From positions 1 through 36,532 of the forward strand of contig NZ_LZLE01000245.1 in assembly GCF_001673155.1 (NCBI RefSeq): a stretch of DNA of 36,532 bases. The letters are read 5' to 3'. How positions within the stretch are numbered: the first letter of the stretch is position 1; every line of letters starts with the position of its first letter. The stretch is from Mycobacterium sp. 1423905.2 (GTDB lineage Bacteria; Actinomycetota; Actinomycetes; Mycobacteriales; Mycobacteriaceae). Made by a program: the position numbers and the translations under genes. Below are positions 9,445-17,099 of this stretch, in pieces. The notes under the pieces were generated by a model. That model searched no databases. It was not told the DNA's origin and was given only the letters and a program-made list of their open reading frames with translations.

Positions 9445-9513
9445 TTAAGAACTGCAACAGTCAACGGTGAAGCGGCGCACAGCGACATTGCGCAGCCGCA
9501 GAACCTGTTGCAT
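9445..9513 (-). CDS. Leaderless Cys-ending leader peptide before ANTAR gene
   Basis: A 22-codon ORF starting MQQVLRLRN and ending TVDCCSS, with adjacent TGT-TGC Cys codons near the stop. The ATG lies seven bases after a TATAGT -10, so the mRNA should start at or next to the ATG. The promoter and first codons match those of the mini-ORF upstream of cysK (20 of 24 bases identical over 9503-9526). Leaderless mini-ORFs with Cys runs are known in mycobacteria as cysteine-responsive attenuators: when Cys-tRNA is scarce, the stalled ribosome changes the fold of the leader and raises expression of the downstream gene. Here the next gene is the ANTAR protein. This copy has two Cys codons followed by Ser-Ser rather than a terminal run. 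Confidence 0.65.
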   Translation of the reverse strand: MQQVLRLRNVAVRRFTVDCCSS

Positions 9514-9520
9514 GAGGCTC

Positions 9521-9526
9521 ACTATA
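9521..9526 (-). promoter_or_regulatory. -10 element TATAGT of the ANTAR leader mini-ORF
   Basis: On the minus strand TATAGT stands seven bases before the ATG of the mini-ORF, fitting TANNNT with leaderless spacing. The same element at the same spacing occurs at 12824-12829. No good -35 is visible at 17 bases. Confidence 0.6.
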
Positions 9527-9621
9527 AGGCATCTGATCCGGTTCCCACACGATTCCGACGATCGGCTCACCGGCGCTTTAACCCTTTGCCGGTCGAGTGA
9601 TCTGACCTATGTTGAGGCCGC

Positions 9622-10104
9622 TTATGCGGTCTGCGGGCGACGGAGCCGGGCCACGAAGGGGTACAGCTGGCAGCCCAGGCAGATTCCGAAGGCTGCGTTG
9701 AGGAATGAGGCGAATAGGGCAAAGGCCGTCGCAATCACGCCAAGCAACTGGATGCCGGTGGCGAAGCCTGCCACACCGACGACCGCGAACACCAAGCCAA
9801 CCAGTTGGGCAAACTTCAACGGCGCAATGGGTTCTCGCTCCCGCGCCGGTCCGATGCGAGGCGCCACCAGCTTCCGGAACAGCAGCCCGTACGGGCTATT
9901 GCGTGGCCCACGCAGGGCGCTGATCGCGAAGACAATGGCTTGGACGCCAAGGATCACCGCTGCGGCGGGAACACTGATTGCCGAGACGATCAAGGCGACC
10001 ACCAGCACGGTGCTGGTAATCCATGCAGCGAAACGCGGACCGCGCACGTCTACTTGATTGCTGTCGGTCGACATGGTCAGGCTCCTGTCGGTTTCGTGGT
10101 TCAT
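9622..10104 (-). CDS. DUF4395 family membrane protein
   Basis: A 160-residue inner-membrane protein of the DUF4395 family with about four hydrophobic helices (around residues 27-45, 47-65, 95-115 and 117-140). Signature pieces are VDVRGPRFAAWITS and a GICLGCQLYPF motif with two Cys residues near the C-terminus. DUF4395 proteins are often encoded beside thioredoxin-like proteins; here the ATG overlaps the stop of the thioredoxin-like gene (ATGA), implying coupled translation. An internal ATG at 10074 (MSTDSNQ) has AGGAG seven bases upstream and could be the true start. The Cys pair and partner suggest thiol redox chemistry at the membrane; this is inference. Confidence 0.8.
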   Translation of the reverse strand: MNHETDRSLTMSTDSNQVDVRGPRFAAWITSTVLVVALIVSAISVPAAAVILGVQAIVFAISALRGPRNSPYGLLFRKLVAPRIGPAREREPIAPLKFAQLVGLVFAVVGVAGFATGIQLLGVIATAFALFASFLNAAFGICLGCQLYPFVARLRRPQTA

Positions 10105-10562
10105 GTCTGATCCTCGGCTTCGCCGCGAACCAGTGAACGCAGCGCCGTGTCCAGATCAGAGGCCTTCGGCACACCGGCGGTGCGATAACGCTGGCGCCCC
10201 GTCACGTCGAAGATGAACGTGGTGGGCAGAGAGAGCACCGAGAGCCGCCGGGCGGCCACCGGGTTCTTGTCGATGTCCAGTTCCACGTGTGCGACCTCGG
10301 GCAGCTCCGCGCACACTTGATCCACCACACGGCGCACGGTCGCACACGGACCGCACCAATCGGCGCTGAAATGCACAATGGTCGGGCCGGTAGTGGACAA
10401 GCCCAAATCTGTTGCTTCGAAAGAATTCTCAGTCGCCGCAACGTCACCGGAGCGCGCGGTGTCGCGCAGTACACCCGAACGCCGATTGACCGCAACACCG
10501 ATCGCGGCGGCGCCGAGGAGTGCGGCCGTCGTCGCCGTGGCTGCCAGCAGGAGCCCGCTCAT
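10101..10562 (-). CDS. Membrane-anchored thioredoxin-like protein
   Basis: A 153-residue protein with an N-terminal hydrophobic anchor (MSGLLLAATATTAALLGAAAIGVAV) followed by a thioredoxin fold. The active site WCGPC is in TIVHFSADWCGPCATVRRVV and the cis-proline region is SVLSLPTTFIF. It should reduce or exchange disulfides, either outside the membrane or anchored facing the cytoplasm; the short basic NRRSG after the helix does not settle this. I place the start at ATG 10562, where the anchor begins. An upstream in-frame ATG at 10619 would add 19 poorly hydrophobic residues and cannot be excluded. It follows cysE by 96 bases and overlaps the DUF4395 gene by four, suggesting one cysK-cysE-thioredoxin-DUF4395 unit. 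Confidence 0.85.
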   Translation of the reverse strand: MSGLLLAATATTAALLGAAAIGVAVNRRSGVLRDTARSGDVAATENSFEATDLGLSTTGPTIVHFSADWCGPCATVRRVVDQVCAELPEVAHVELDIDKNPVAARRLSVLSLPTTFIFDVTGRQRYRTAGVPKASDLDTALRSLVRGEAEDQT

Positions 10563-10658
10563 CGAAGCGCCATAGTCAGTACGCCCCAACGCTATAGAGA
10601 TGCGGCGACAACGGACCATTCACCTTGGCCGCAACCCAGCACGCACGTCGCTTATTCC

Positions 10659-11342
10659 TCAGATGGAGAAGTCCTCGCCGTGCCAGACGCCCGCCTCCGG
10701 TGGCCGAATGACACGGCCATTTTGTGGTTTGCCGTCTTTGGCTTCGAGCCGGGCGACTCGCGCGAGCAAAGACTGCAGACTGACGCCGACCAGATCGGGC
10801 AACTTGGATTCGTCTTCGCTGACCGGAGCGGGCCTACTGACAACTTGCCCGGGGACGCCGACGACGACCGCGCTCGCCGGCACCTCTTTGACGACGACGG
10901 AGTTGGCGCCGACCCGGCTGCCATCGCCGATTTTGATCGGCCCGAGAACCTTGGCTCCGGCCCCGATCACCACCCGGTCACCGACTGTGGGATGCCGTTT
11001 ACCGGTGTCGGCGCCGGTGCCGCCGAGGGTAACCCCGTGAAAGATGGTCACGTCTTCGCCTACTTCGGCGGTCTCGCCGATTACGACGCCGGTCGCATGG
11101 TCAATGAACAGGCCGCCGCCGATCTCCGCACCGGGATGAATGTCTACTCCGGTGAAGATGCGCGTGATCTCTGCAACCACGCGTGCCCCGACCCGGGCGT
11201 CGCGGCCCCACAGCCAGTGGCTTATCCGGTGACCCCACACGGCGTGCACCCCTGGATAGGCGAGGATGACCTCGAGGGTGCCGGGTCGCGCCGGATCCCG
11301 TTCGCGGGCCGCCTGGATGTCACGCCGGATCGCCGCCAGCAC
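10659..11342 (-). CDS. cysE: Serine O-acetyltransferase
   Basis: CysE (227 aa) acetylates L-serine with acetyl-CoA to O-acetylserine, the first step of cysteine synthesis. The N-terminal helical part ([35 protein letters not shown]) and the left-handed beta-helix of hexapeptide repeats are clear ([58 protein letters not shown]). His and Asp in IDHATG fit the catalytic pair. The chain ends in EDFSI; a C-terminal Ile is the residue that docks into the CysK active site to form the cysteine synthase complex. It starts two bases after the cysK stop. Confidence 0.96.
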   Translation of the reverse strand: MLAAIRRDIQAARERDPARPGTLEVILAYPGVHAVWGHRISHWLWGRDARVGARVVAEITRIFTGVDIHPGAEIGGGLFIDHATGVVIGETAEVGEDVTIFHGVTLGGTGADTGKRHPTVGDRVVIGAGAKVLGPIKIGDGSRVGANSVVVKEVPASAVVVGVPGQVVSRPAPVSEDESKLPDLVGVSLQSLLARVARLEAKDGKPQNGRVIRPPEAGVWHGEDFSI

Positions 11343-11344
11343 GG

Positions 11345-12277
11345 CTAGTCCTTCAAGTCGGCGAACAACACCGTGCTCAGATAGCGCTCGCCGTAGCTGG
11401 GAAATACGACGACGATGAGCTTGCCGGCGTTTTCGGGCCGACGGGCCAGTTCGATGGCGGCCCAGGCCGCCGCGCCGGAGGAGATGCCGACCAACAGCCC
11501 TTCTTCGCGGGCCAGCCGACGCGCCAGTTCCAGCGACTCATCGTTTCCTACGGTGATGACCTCGTCGACCAGCGCTAGGTCGAGCACCGGAGGCACAAAG
11601 CCGGCGCCGATTCCTTGTATGGGATGTGGTCCTTTCTGACCACCGGACAGCACCGGCGAGGCGGCGGGCTCGACCGCGACGAACTGCGTCGACGGACGGC
11701 GTTCCTTGATGACCTGCGCGACCCCGGTGATCGTCCCGCCGGTGCCGACGCCCGAGACAAAAATGTCGATCTTGCCGTCGGTGTCCTTCCAGACCTCTTC
11801 GGCGGTGGTCACCGCGTGCACGGCCGGGTTGGCCGGATTCTCGAACTGCTGTGGGATGAAGTACCGGTCATCGGACTTGGCGAGTTCTTCGGCCTTGGCG
11901 ATCGCGCCGGCCATACCTTCGGAGCCCGGGGTGAGGATCACTTCGGCGCCATAAGCGCGCAACAACATGCGCCGTTCGACGCTCATTGTCTCGGGCATGG
12001 TCAGCACACACTTGTATCCGCGGGCGGCAGCCACCATGGCCAGCGCGATGCCGGTGTTTCCGCTGGTCGGCTCCAAGATGATGGTGTCCGGTTTGATCAA
12101 CCCGGCCTTCTCGGCCGCGTCGATCATGGCCACCCCGATCCGGTCCTTGACGCTGCCCGCCGGATTGAACGACTCCAGCTTGGCGAAGACGTCGGCCACG
12201 GCGCCTTCGGTGACCCGGCGTAGCCGTACCAGGGGCGTTCCCCCGATTAACTGGGTGATGTTGTCGGCGATGGTCAT
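11345..12277 (-). CDS. cysK: Cysteine synthase A (O-acetylserine sulfhydrylase)
   Basis: A PLP enzyme (310 aa) that makes L-cysteine from O-acetylserine and sulfide. The PLP-binding lysine is Lys44 in [14 protein letters not shown], the substrate loop TSGNTGIAL lies near residue 72, and the glycine-rich phosphate-binding loop [10 protein letters not shown] near 178. The start at ATG 12277 is supported by GGAG seven bases upstream; the frame extends another 15 codons without a better signal. It corresponds to cysK1 (Rv2334), followed by cysE as in M. tuberculosis. A leaderless Cys-run mini-ORF lies 476 bases upstream, and a possible second -10 (TATGGT, minus strand, about 12433-12438) lies nearer. 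Confidence 0.96.
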   Translation of the reverse strand: MTIADNITQLIGGTPLVRLRRVTEGAVADVFAKLESFNPAGSVKDRIGVAMIDAAEKAGLIKPDTIILEPTSGNTGIALAMVAAARGYKCVLTMPETMSVERRMLLRAYGAEVILTPGSEGMAGAIAKAEELAKSDDRYFIPQQFENPANPAVHAVTTAEEVWKDTDGKIDIFVSGVGTGGTITGVAQVIKERRPSTQFVAVEPAASPVLSGGQKGPHPIQGIGAGFVPPVLDLALVDEVITVGNDESLELARRLAREEGLLVGISSGAAAWAAIELARRPENAGKLIVVVFPSYGERYLSTVLFADLKD

Positions 12278-12753
12278 CGGCAATCTCCAACGATGTCGGC
12301 GCAGGCCTCGTCGGCCTCCCAAGTGATGTCAATCTCAATTGTCACGTGCGGGGGTGTGGTCAGTGCAAGGGGAGTCGGGCAAATGGCGTGGCGCCGGCCG
12401 CTGTTGGTGCGCGGCGCCCGCACGGTGTGTGAGACCATAGACCGGTTCGCGGTAGCGGGCTGTAAGTCGCCAAATATTCTGCGCTGCAAATCTTTTGCGC
12501 GTTGCAGTGAACCGGTTTCAGCGGCTCGGAGGGCAACTGACTTGCGGTGGACAATTTGACGTCCGTCGAGTCCACGCCGAATGAGTGCGGTTGGGCCCGT
12601 GTCAGCGCAGGCCAGCGCGACCGATGCGCGGTGCGGTGCGGGAAGCACGGTCATGGCGGATGATCTTTCTGAAACTTGGCAGGGCGTCTGCCGGACGGCT
12701 CAGCGTGAAGGTCGGTCGGCGAGTGGCGCGGGGGCTGCTGGGCACAAACCAGA

Positions 12754-12816
12754 TCAACAACAACAGTGCACGTCAGGGCGCGAAGGAGCGAATCGCGACG
12801 GCGTGACCTGTTCCAT
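12754..12816 (-). CDS. Leaderless polycysteine leader peptide upstream of cysK
   Basis: A 20-codon ORF, MEQVTPSRFAPSRPDVHCCC, ending in three consecutive TGT Cys codons directly before TGA. Its ATG lies seven bases after TATAGT, so translation should start at the mRNA 5' end. Polycysteine leaderless mini-ORFs in mycobacteria are known cysteine-responsive attenuators of sulfur-assimilation operons, and cysK-cysE is the next recognised operon on this strand. The 476-base distance to cysK is long for an attenuator, so an extra leader element, an unrecognised small gene or a second promoter may lie between. Confidence 0.75.
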   Translation of the reverse strand: MEQVTPSRFAPSRPDVHCCC

Positions 12817-12823
12817 GAAACCC

Positions 12824-12829
12824 ACTATA
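12824..12829 (-). promoter_or_regulatory. -10 element TATAGT of the cysK leader mini-ORF
   Basis: On the minus strand TATAGT sits seven bases before the mini-ORF ATG (12816), the leaderless arrangement. The block from here into the third codon is nearly the same as at 9503-9526. It is oriented away from the mce operon. Confidence 0.62.
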
Positions 12830-13184
12830 GCCAGCGTCGAAAAATGAACCCTGGGTTGCTCTACGCCGGTGCATGGCTACCAAAGCGTGGCACCACAGTA
12901 ATGTGGTCGCCGCCGGCGCGATCGCCGCGTTATGTTGCCCTAGGGGCGCATTACCTTCTGACTGATCGCAAACCTGGCAAACGATTTTGCCAGTTCTTAA
13001 GCTTCGCCCGTGTATCTCTCTGCAATCAGGCGCTCGGGCCCATCCTGTGTTGCAGAATCCGTTATGCCCTTGCGCTGCAGGGAATTACATCGTCATGTAG
13101 CTTCCTTGATTACCTTGGCGGCGTAAGCGGGGTCGGCATGAGCCGTGAAGAAATGTGGACGACCTCGGGGGGTGAGCAATACCG

Positions 13185-13952
13185 ATGAGCACGACGACCT
13201 TGGCCAAGCCCATGAACGCGTTGGGTGAATTCTTCATGCTCAGCGCCGAGACCCTGGTGACGGTATTGCGCCGGCCCTGGGCGTGGCGGGAGATCCTCGA
13301 GCAAATATGGTTCGTCGCCCGGGTGTCGATCTTTCCGACCATCATGTTGTCGATTCCCTACACGGTCTTGATCGTGTTCGTGCTCAACATCCTGCTCGTC
13401 GAGATTGGGGCGGGAGACCTGTCGGGAGCCGGTGCGGGACTGGCGTCGGTAACTCAGGTAGGCCCGGTGGTCACCGCCATGGTCGTGTCGGGCGCCGGAT
13501 CGACCGCAATGTGTGCCGACCTCGGAGCGCGCACCATCCGCGAGGAAATAGACGCGATGAAGGTAATCGGCATCAACCCGATTCAAGCGCTGGTCGTTCC
13601 CCGCATCATCGCGGCCACCTTCGTCGCGGTCCTGCTCTACTCGGTAGTCGCGGTCACCGGTTTGACCGGCAGTTACATCTTCGTGGTGTTCGTCCAGCAC
13701 GTCACCCCCGGTGCCTTCATCGCGGGCATGACGCTGGTGACCGGTCTGCCACAAGTAGTGATCTCGCTGATCAAGGCGATGCTGTTCGGGCTATCCGCGG
13801 GATTGATCGCCTGCTACAAGGGTCTTTCAGTAGGAGGCGGACCCACCGGTGTCGGAAACGCGGTCAACGAAACGGTCGTGTTCTCGTTCATGGCGCTGTT
13901 CTTCATCAACATCATCACCACGGCGCTAGGTGTGAAGGTGACCGCCAAATGA
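13185..13952 (+). CDS. yrbEA: YrbEA, Mce transporter permease
   Basis: A MlaE/YrbE-type permease (255 aa) that forms, with YrbEB, the membrane channel of an Mce lipid importer powered by the MceG ATPase, which is encoded elsewhere. About five to six membrane helices are seen (for example around 45-70, 90-112, 145-170, 195-215 and 230-250). The coupling-helix motif is IREEIDAMKVIGINP. The ATG follows a purine-rich GGGGGGTGAGC. It is the first gene of an eleven-gene operon and its stop overlaps the yrbEB start (ATGA). No regulator or fadD gene adjoins, so the operon type (mce1-mce8) cannot be told from context. Confidence 0.95.
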   Translation: MSTTTLAKPMNALGEFFMLSAETLVTVLRRPWAWREILEQIWFVARVSIFPTIMLSIPYTVLIVFVLNILLVEIGAGDLSGAGAGLASVTQVGPVVTAMVVSGAGSTAMCADLGARTIREEIDAMKVIGINPIQALVVPRIIAATFVAVLLYSVVAVTGLTGSYIFVVFVQHVTPGAFIAGMTLVTGLPQVVISLIKAMLFGLSAGLIACYKGLSVGGGPTGVGNAVNETVVFSFMALFFINIITTALGVKVTAK

Positions 13953-14800
13953 GTGACACCGCCGCGCCTGAGCCCTCGTGGTTCGTCACTGTCGGTCCCC
14001 GGGTGGTGTCGTCCACCCGCAAACTGGGCGAACAGACCGCGTTCTATGGACGATCTCTGGTCAACATCGGCGACGCCGTACGGCGATACCCCGGCGAACT
14101 GCTGCGTCTGATCGCCGAAATGGGCATGGGCACAGGCGCATTGGCGGTGATCGGGGGCACCGTCGGCATCATCGGGTTCCTTACTTTGACCACCGGTGCA
14201 CTGGTGGCGGTGCAGGGCTACGACACGCTGTCCAATATCGGCGTCGAAGCCATGACTGGCTTTCTTTCCGCCTTTCTGAACGTGCGCATGATCGCGCCGT
14301 GCACCGCCGGGTTGGCGTTGGCGGCGACCATCGGCGCCGGCGCGACGGCCCAGCTCGGTGCGATGCGCATCAACGAGGAGATCGACGCTCTGGAAGTGAT
14401 GGGCATCCGCGCCATCACCTATTTGGCGTCCACCCGCATCATCGCCGGCATTCTGGTGGTCATCCCGCTGTACGCGGTGGCGGTGTTGATGTCCTTCGTT
14501 GCGGCGAAGTTCCTCACAATTTCGGTGTACGGCCAGTCCCGCGGCGTCTACGAGCACTACTTCTCCACCTTCCTGCGTCCCACCGACCTGATGTGGTCGT
14601 TCGTGTCAGCGCTCGCTATGGCCACCGGTGTGATGGTGGTGCACACCTACTACGGCTTCACCGCCTCTGGCGGCCCAGCCGGGGTAGGTGAAGCTGTCGG
14701 TCGTTCGGTGCGGTCATCGATGATCGTCACAGCATTCGTTTGCCTGATGGTCTCGTTGTCCGTCTACGGCCAGCACGGCAATTTCAATCTGTCCGGATAA
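13949..14800 (+). CDS. yrbEB: YrbEB, Mce transporter permease
   Basis: Second YrbE/MlaE permease (283 aa), partner of YrbEA. After a 45-residue polar N-terminus come the helices around GTGALAVIGGTVGIIGFLTLTTG, the coupling motif INEEIDALEVMGIRA and the C-terminal IVTAFVCLMVSLSVYG. The ATG at 13949 overlaps the yrbEA stop by four bases, which fixes the start. The mceA start follows five bases after the stop. Confidence 0.95.
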   Translation: MSDTAAPEPSWFVTVGPRVVSSTRKLGEQTAFYGRSLVNIGDAVRRYPGELLRLIAEMGMGTGALAVIGGTVGIIGFLTLTTGALVAVQGYDTLSNIGVEAMTGFLSAFLNVRMIAPCTAGLALAATIGAGATAQLGAMRINEEIDALEVMGIRAITYLASTRIIAGILVVIPLYAVAVLMSFVAAKFLTISVYGQSRGVYEHYFSTFLRPTDLMWSFVSALAMATGVMVVHTYYGFTASGGPAGVGEAVGRSVRSSMIVTAFVCLMVSLSVYGQHGNFNLSG

Positions 14801-14805
14801 CCGCC

Positions 14806-16074
14806 ATGAGTAACCACCGTGCCAGCGGCGCCTACCGGACAAACAGGGTCCGCTACACCCGAATCGACCCGATCTGGTGGGCGCCGACATTGTTTTTCGT
14901 CGTCGCCGGTCTGATCGTGATCACAGCGGGTTCGTTCTCCGGGAAGTTCCAATCCTCGATCCCGCTCACGCTGGTGTCGGACCGGGCCGGGCTGGTCATG
15001 GAACAAGGCGCCAAGGTCAAGCTGCGCGGCGTACAGATCGGCCAGGTCGGATCGATCGGCACCGACGTGAAAGCCGCTCGGCTGCAATTGAAGATGCAGC
15101 CCGGCGCCTTCAAATACCTGCCCAGCAATGTGGAGGCGGAGATCAAGTCGACCACTGCGTTCGGAGCGAAATTCGTCGACCTCATTGTGCCCGAGCACCC
15201 TAGCGTCATCCCGTTGCGGCCGGGTGCGGTGTTGCACTCCCGCAACGTGACCGTCGAAGTGAATACCGTGTTCGAAAACCTGCAGTCGGTGGTCCAGGCC
15301 CTCGACCCGGCCAAGATGAACTCGATTCTGTCCGCGTTCGCACAGTCGTTGCGCAACAAGGGCGCTCGGTTAGGGCAGGCGATCAGTGACAGCAACAACA
15401 TTCTGCTCGCAGTGAACCCGCGAATGGACACCGTGCACCAGGACTGGCGGCTGTTCGGGCGAACTACGGCCGCCTACTCTGTTGCGGCACAAGACATTCT
15501 GTCGATTCTCGACTCGGCCGCGACGACCAGCAACACCATCACAGCCAACCAGCAGTCGCTGGACGCGTTGCTGATGTCGGCGATCGGGTTCAGCCAGAGC
15601 GGTATCAGCGTCATCGGGAGAAACGAATCCAACATTGTCCACGCCATCAACCAGCTCGACCCGGTTACCAAGCTGCTGGAGACGTATTCGCCGACGTACA
15701 CCTGCTTGTTCCGGGGCGCTCAGTGGTACGTCGAGCACGGCGGCCGAGACACGCTGGGCGGCAACGGCTATTCGTTTATCATGGACGCCGGCCTGCTATT
15801 CGGTGACGATCCGTACCGTTACCCGAAACATCTTCCCAAGGTCAACGCCACCGGTGGCCCCGGCGGCAGGCCCAGCTGCGGGTCACTGCCTGATCCCAGT
15901 GCCAACTTCCCGGTGCGCGCGCTGGTCACCGACACCGGCTGGGGCGCCGCTCCGGACGAAATCCGCACCCACCCCTGGGTCGGTAATCCGTGGTGGGCCA
16001 ACTACTTCCCGACCACCAAGAATCCACCCGAACCGCCGCGCTACTTCTACCGCGGAGGACAACCGCCGCCATGA
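14806..16074 (+). CDS. mceA: MceA, Mce family protein
   Basis: First MCE-domain subunit (422 aa) of the lipid-transport complex, anchored by one N-terminal helix (about residues 25-48, IWWAPTLFFVVAGLIVITAG). The MCE/MlaD domain (about 52-130) begins SIPLTLVSDRAGLVMEQGAKVKLRGV and includes TTAFGAKFVDLIVP. A helical region follows that assembles into the periplasmic tunnel, then a Pro-rich end. I set the start at ATG 14806, just after yrbEB, because the longer frame would overlap yrbEB. The stop overlaps mceB (ATGA). Confidence 0.94.
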   Translation: MSNHRASGAYRTNRVRYTRIDPIWWAPTLFFVVAGLIVITAGSFSGKFQSSIPLTLVSDRAGLVMEQGAKVKLRGVQIGQVGSIGTDVKAARLQLKMQPGAFKYLPSNVEAEIKSTTAFGAKFVDLIVPEHPSVIPLRPGAVLHSRNVTVEVNTVFENLQSVVQALDPAKMNSILSAFAQSLRNKGARLGQAISDSNNILLAVNPRMDTVHQDWRLFGRTTAAYSVAAQDILSILDSAATTSNTITANQQSLDALLMSAIGFSQSGISVIGRNESNIVHAINQLDPVTKLLETYSPTYTCLFRGAQWYVEHGGRDTLGGNGYSFIMDAGLLFGDDPYRYPKHLPKVNATGGPGGRPSCGSLPDPSANFPVRALVTDTGWGAAPDEIRTHPWVGNPWWANYFPTTKNPPEPPRYFYRGGQPPP

Positions 16075-17099
16075 GAAGGAAGCTATCCAGCATCATCACG
16101 CGCGTCGCGCTGTTCACGGTGGTGTGCTTGCTGTTCACCTTCACCCTGATCGCGGTGTTCGGTCAGCTGCGCTTCGAGGACCGCACCGACTACCACGCGC
16201 TGTTCACCAACATCTCTGGGTTGAAGGCGGGCAACTTCGTCCGCATCGCCGGGGTGGAAGTGGGCAAAGTCGGGGACCTCACGCTCAACCGAGACGGAAC
16301 TGTGCACATCGACTTCGCGGTCGATCGCGGGGTGCGGCTCACCGAAGGCACGAAGGCCGTCGTGCGCTATGAAAACCTCATCGGTGACCGCTATCTCGCG
16401 CTCGAGGACGGTCCTGGACCGCCGCGCCGCCTGGCGCCGGGTGCGACCATTCCCCTCACCCGCACGTCGCCCGCGCTGGATATCGATGCACTGATCGGTG
16501 GTTTCCGGCCGCTGTTCCGCGCGCTGGACCCAGACCAAGTCAACGCGCTCTCCGGTCAGCTGCTGCGGGTGTTCCAGGGACAGGGCGGCACACTCGCCTC
16601 GGTGCTGGCGCAAACCTCCGTACTGACCTCCACGCTGGCCGGGCGCAGCCAATTGATTTCCGAATTGATCAGCAACTTGGACACCGTGTTACACACCTTC
16701 GCCACGCGTGACCACGAGTTCTCCGACGGGCTGGACAAGCTCGCGCAGTTCGTCGACGGCTTGGCGCAGCGCAAGGACGACATCTCGACCGGGCTGGCCT
16801 ACGTCAACGCGGCCGCCGGATCGATCACCGATCTGCTGAGCCAGTCGCGACAGCCGATCAAGGACGTGGTGCGCGAGAACGACCGCATGTCCGGCCAGGT
16901 GCTGGCCGACCGCGACTATGTCGACGGCCTGCTCAAGAGCCTGCCGGACGTCTACCAAGTGCTGTCCCGCCAAGGCCTGAACGGGGACTACTTCGGCTTC
17001 TACTTCTGTGAGGTGCTGCTCAAACTGAACGGCAAGGGAGGCAATCCCATCTACGTCAAGCTGATCGATCAACCGACGGGGCGGTGCACGCCGAAATGA
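16071..17099 (+). CDS. mceB: MceB, Mce family protein
   Basis: A 342-residue MCE-domain subunit. The N-terminal membrane anchor is IITRVALFTVVCLLFTFTLIAVFG. The MCE domain contains YHALFTNISGLKAGNFVRIAGVEVG and VVRYENLIGDRYLALEDG, and is followed by a long amphipathic helical region. The family sign HALFTNISGLKxGNFVRIAGV is typical of MceB. The start overlaps the mceA stop by four bases. Confidence 0.94.
   Translation: MRRKLSSIITRVALFTVVCLLFTFTLIAVFGQLRFEDRTDYHALFTNISGLKAGNFVRIAGVEVGKVGDLTLNRDGTVHIDFAVDRGVRLTEGTKAVVRYENLIGDRYLALEDGPGPPRRLAPGATIPLTRTSPALDIDALIGGFRPLFRALDPDQVNALSGQLLRVFQGQGGTLASVLAQTSVLTSTLAGRSQLISELISNLDTVLHTFATRDHEFSDGLDKLAQFVDGLAQRKDDISTGLAYVNAAAGSITDLLSQSRQPIKDVVRENDRMSGQVLADRDYVDGLLKSLPDVYQVLSRQGLNGDYFGFYFCEVLLKLNGKGGNPIYVKLIDQPTGRCTPK

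Larger units (their letters stand above)
12278..13184. other. Long region between cysK and the mce operon
   Basis: About 900 bases with no convincing full gene. On the minus strand it holds the Cys-run leader mini-ORF (12754-12816) and its TATAGT, then roughly 480 bases of possible cysK leader. On the plus strand it must hold the mce promoter; TAGCTT at 13098-13103 is a weak -10 candidate that would give a leader of about 75 bases. Base composition is less GC-rich than in the genes, especially at 12930-13110. Confidence 0.5.

Noticed and set aside
12274..12654. A 126-codon minus-strand frame ending in an ATGA overlap with cysK
   Set aside because: The overlap and the distance to the Cys mini-ORF are tempting, but it has no good ribosome site, mixed codon use and no recognisable domain. 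I treat the segment as leader, while noting it would explain the long gap.
12766..13188. A 140-codon plus-strand frame overlapping the yrbEA start
   Set aside because: Composition is AT-richer and codon use is unlike the neighbours; the protein looks random.
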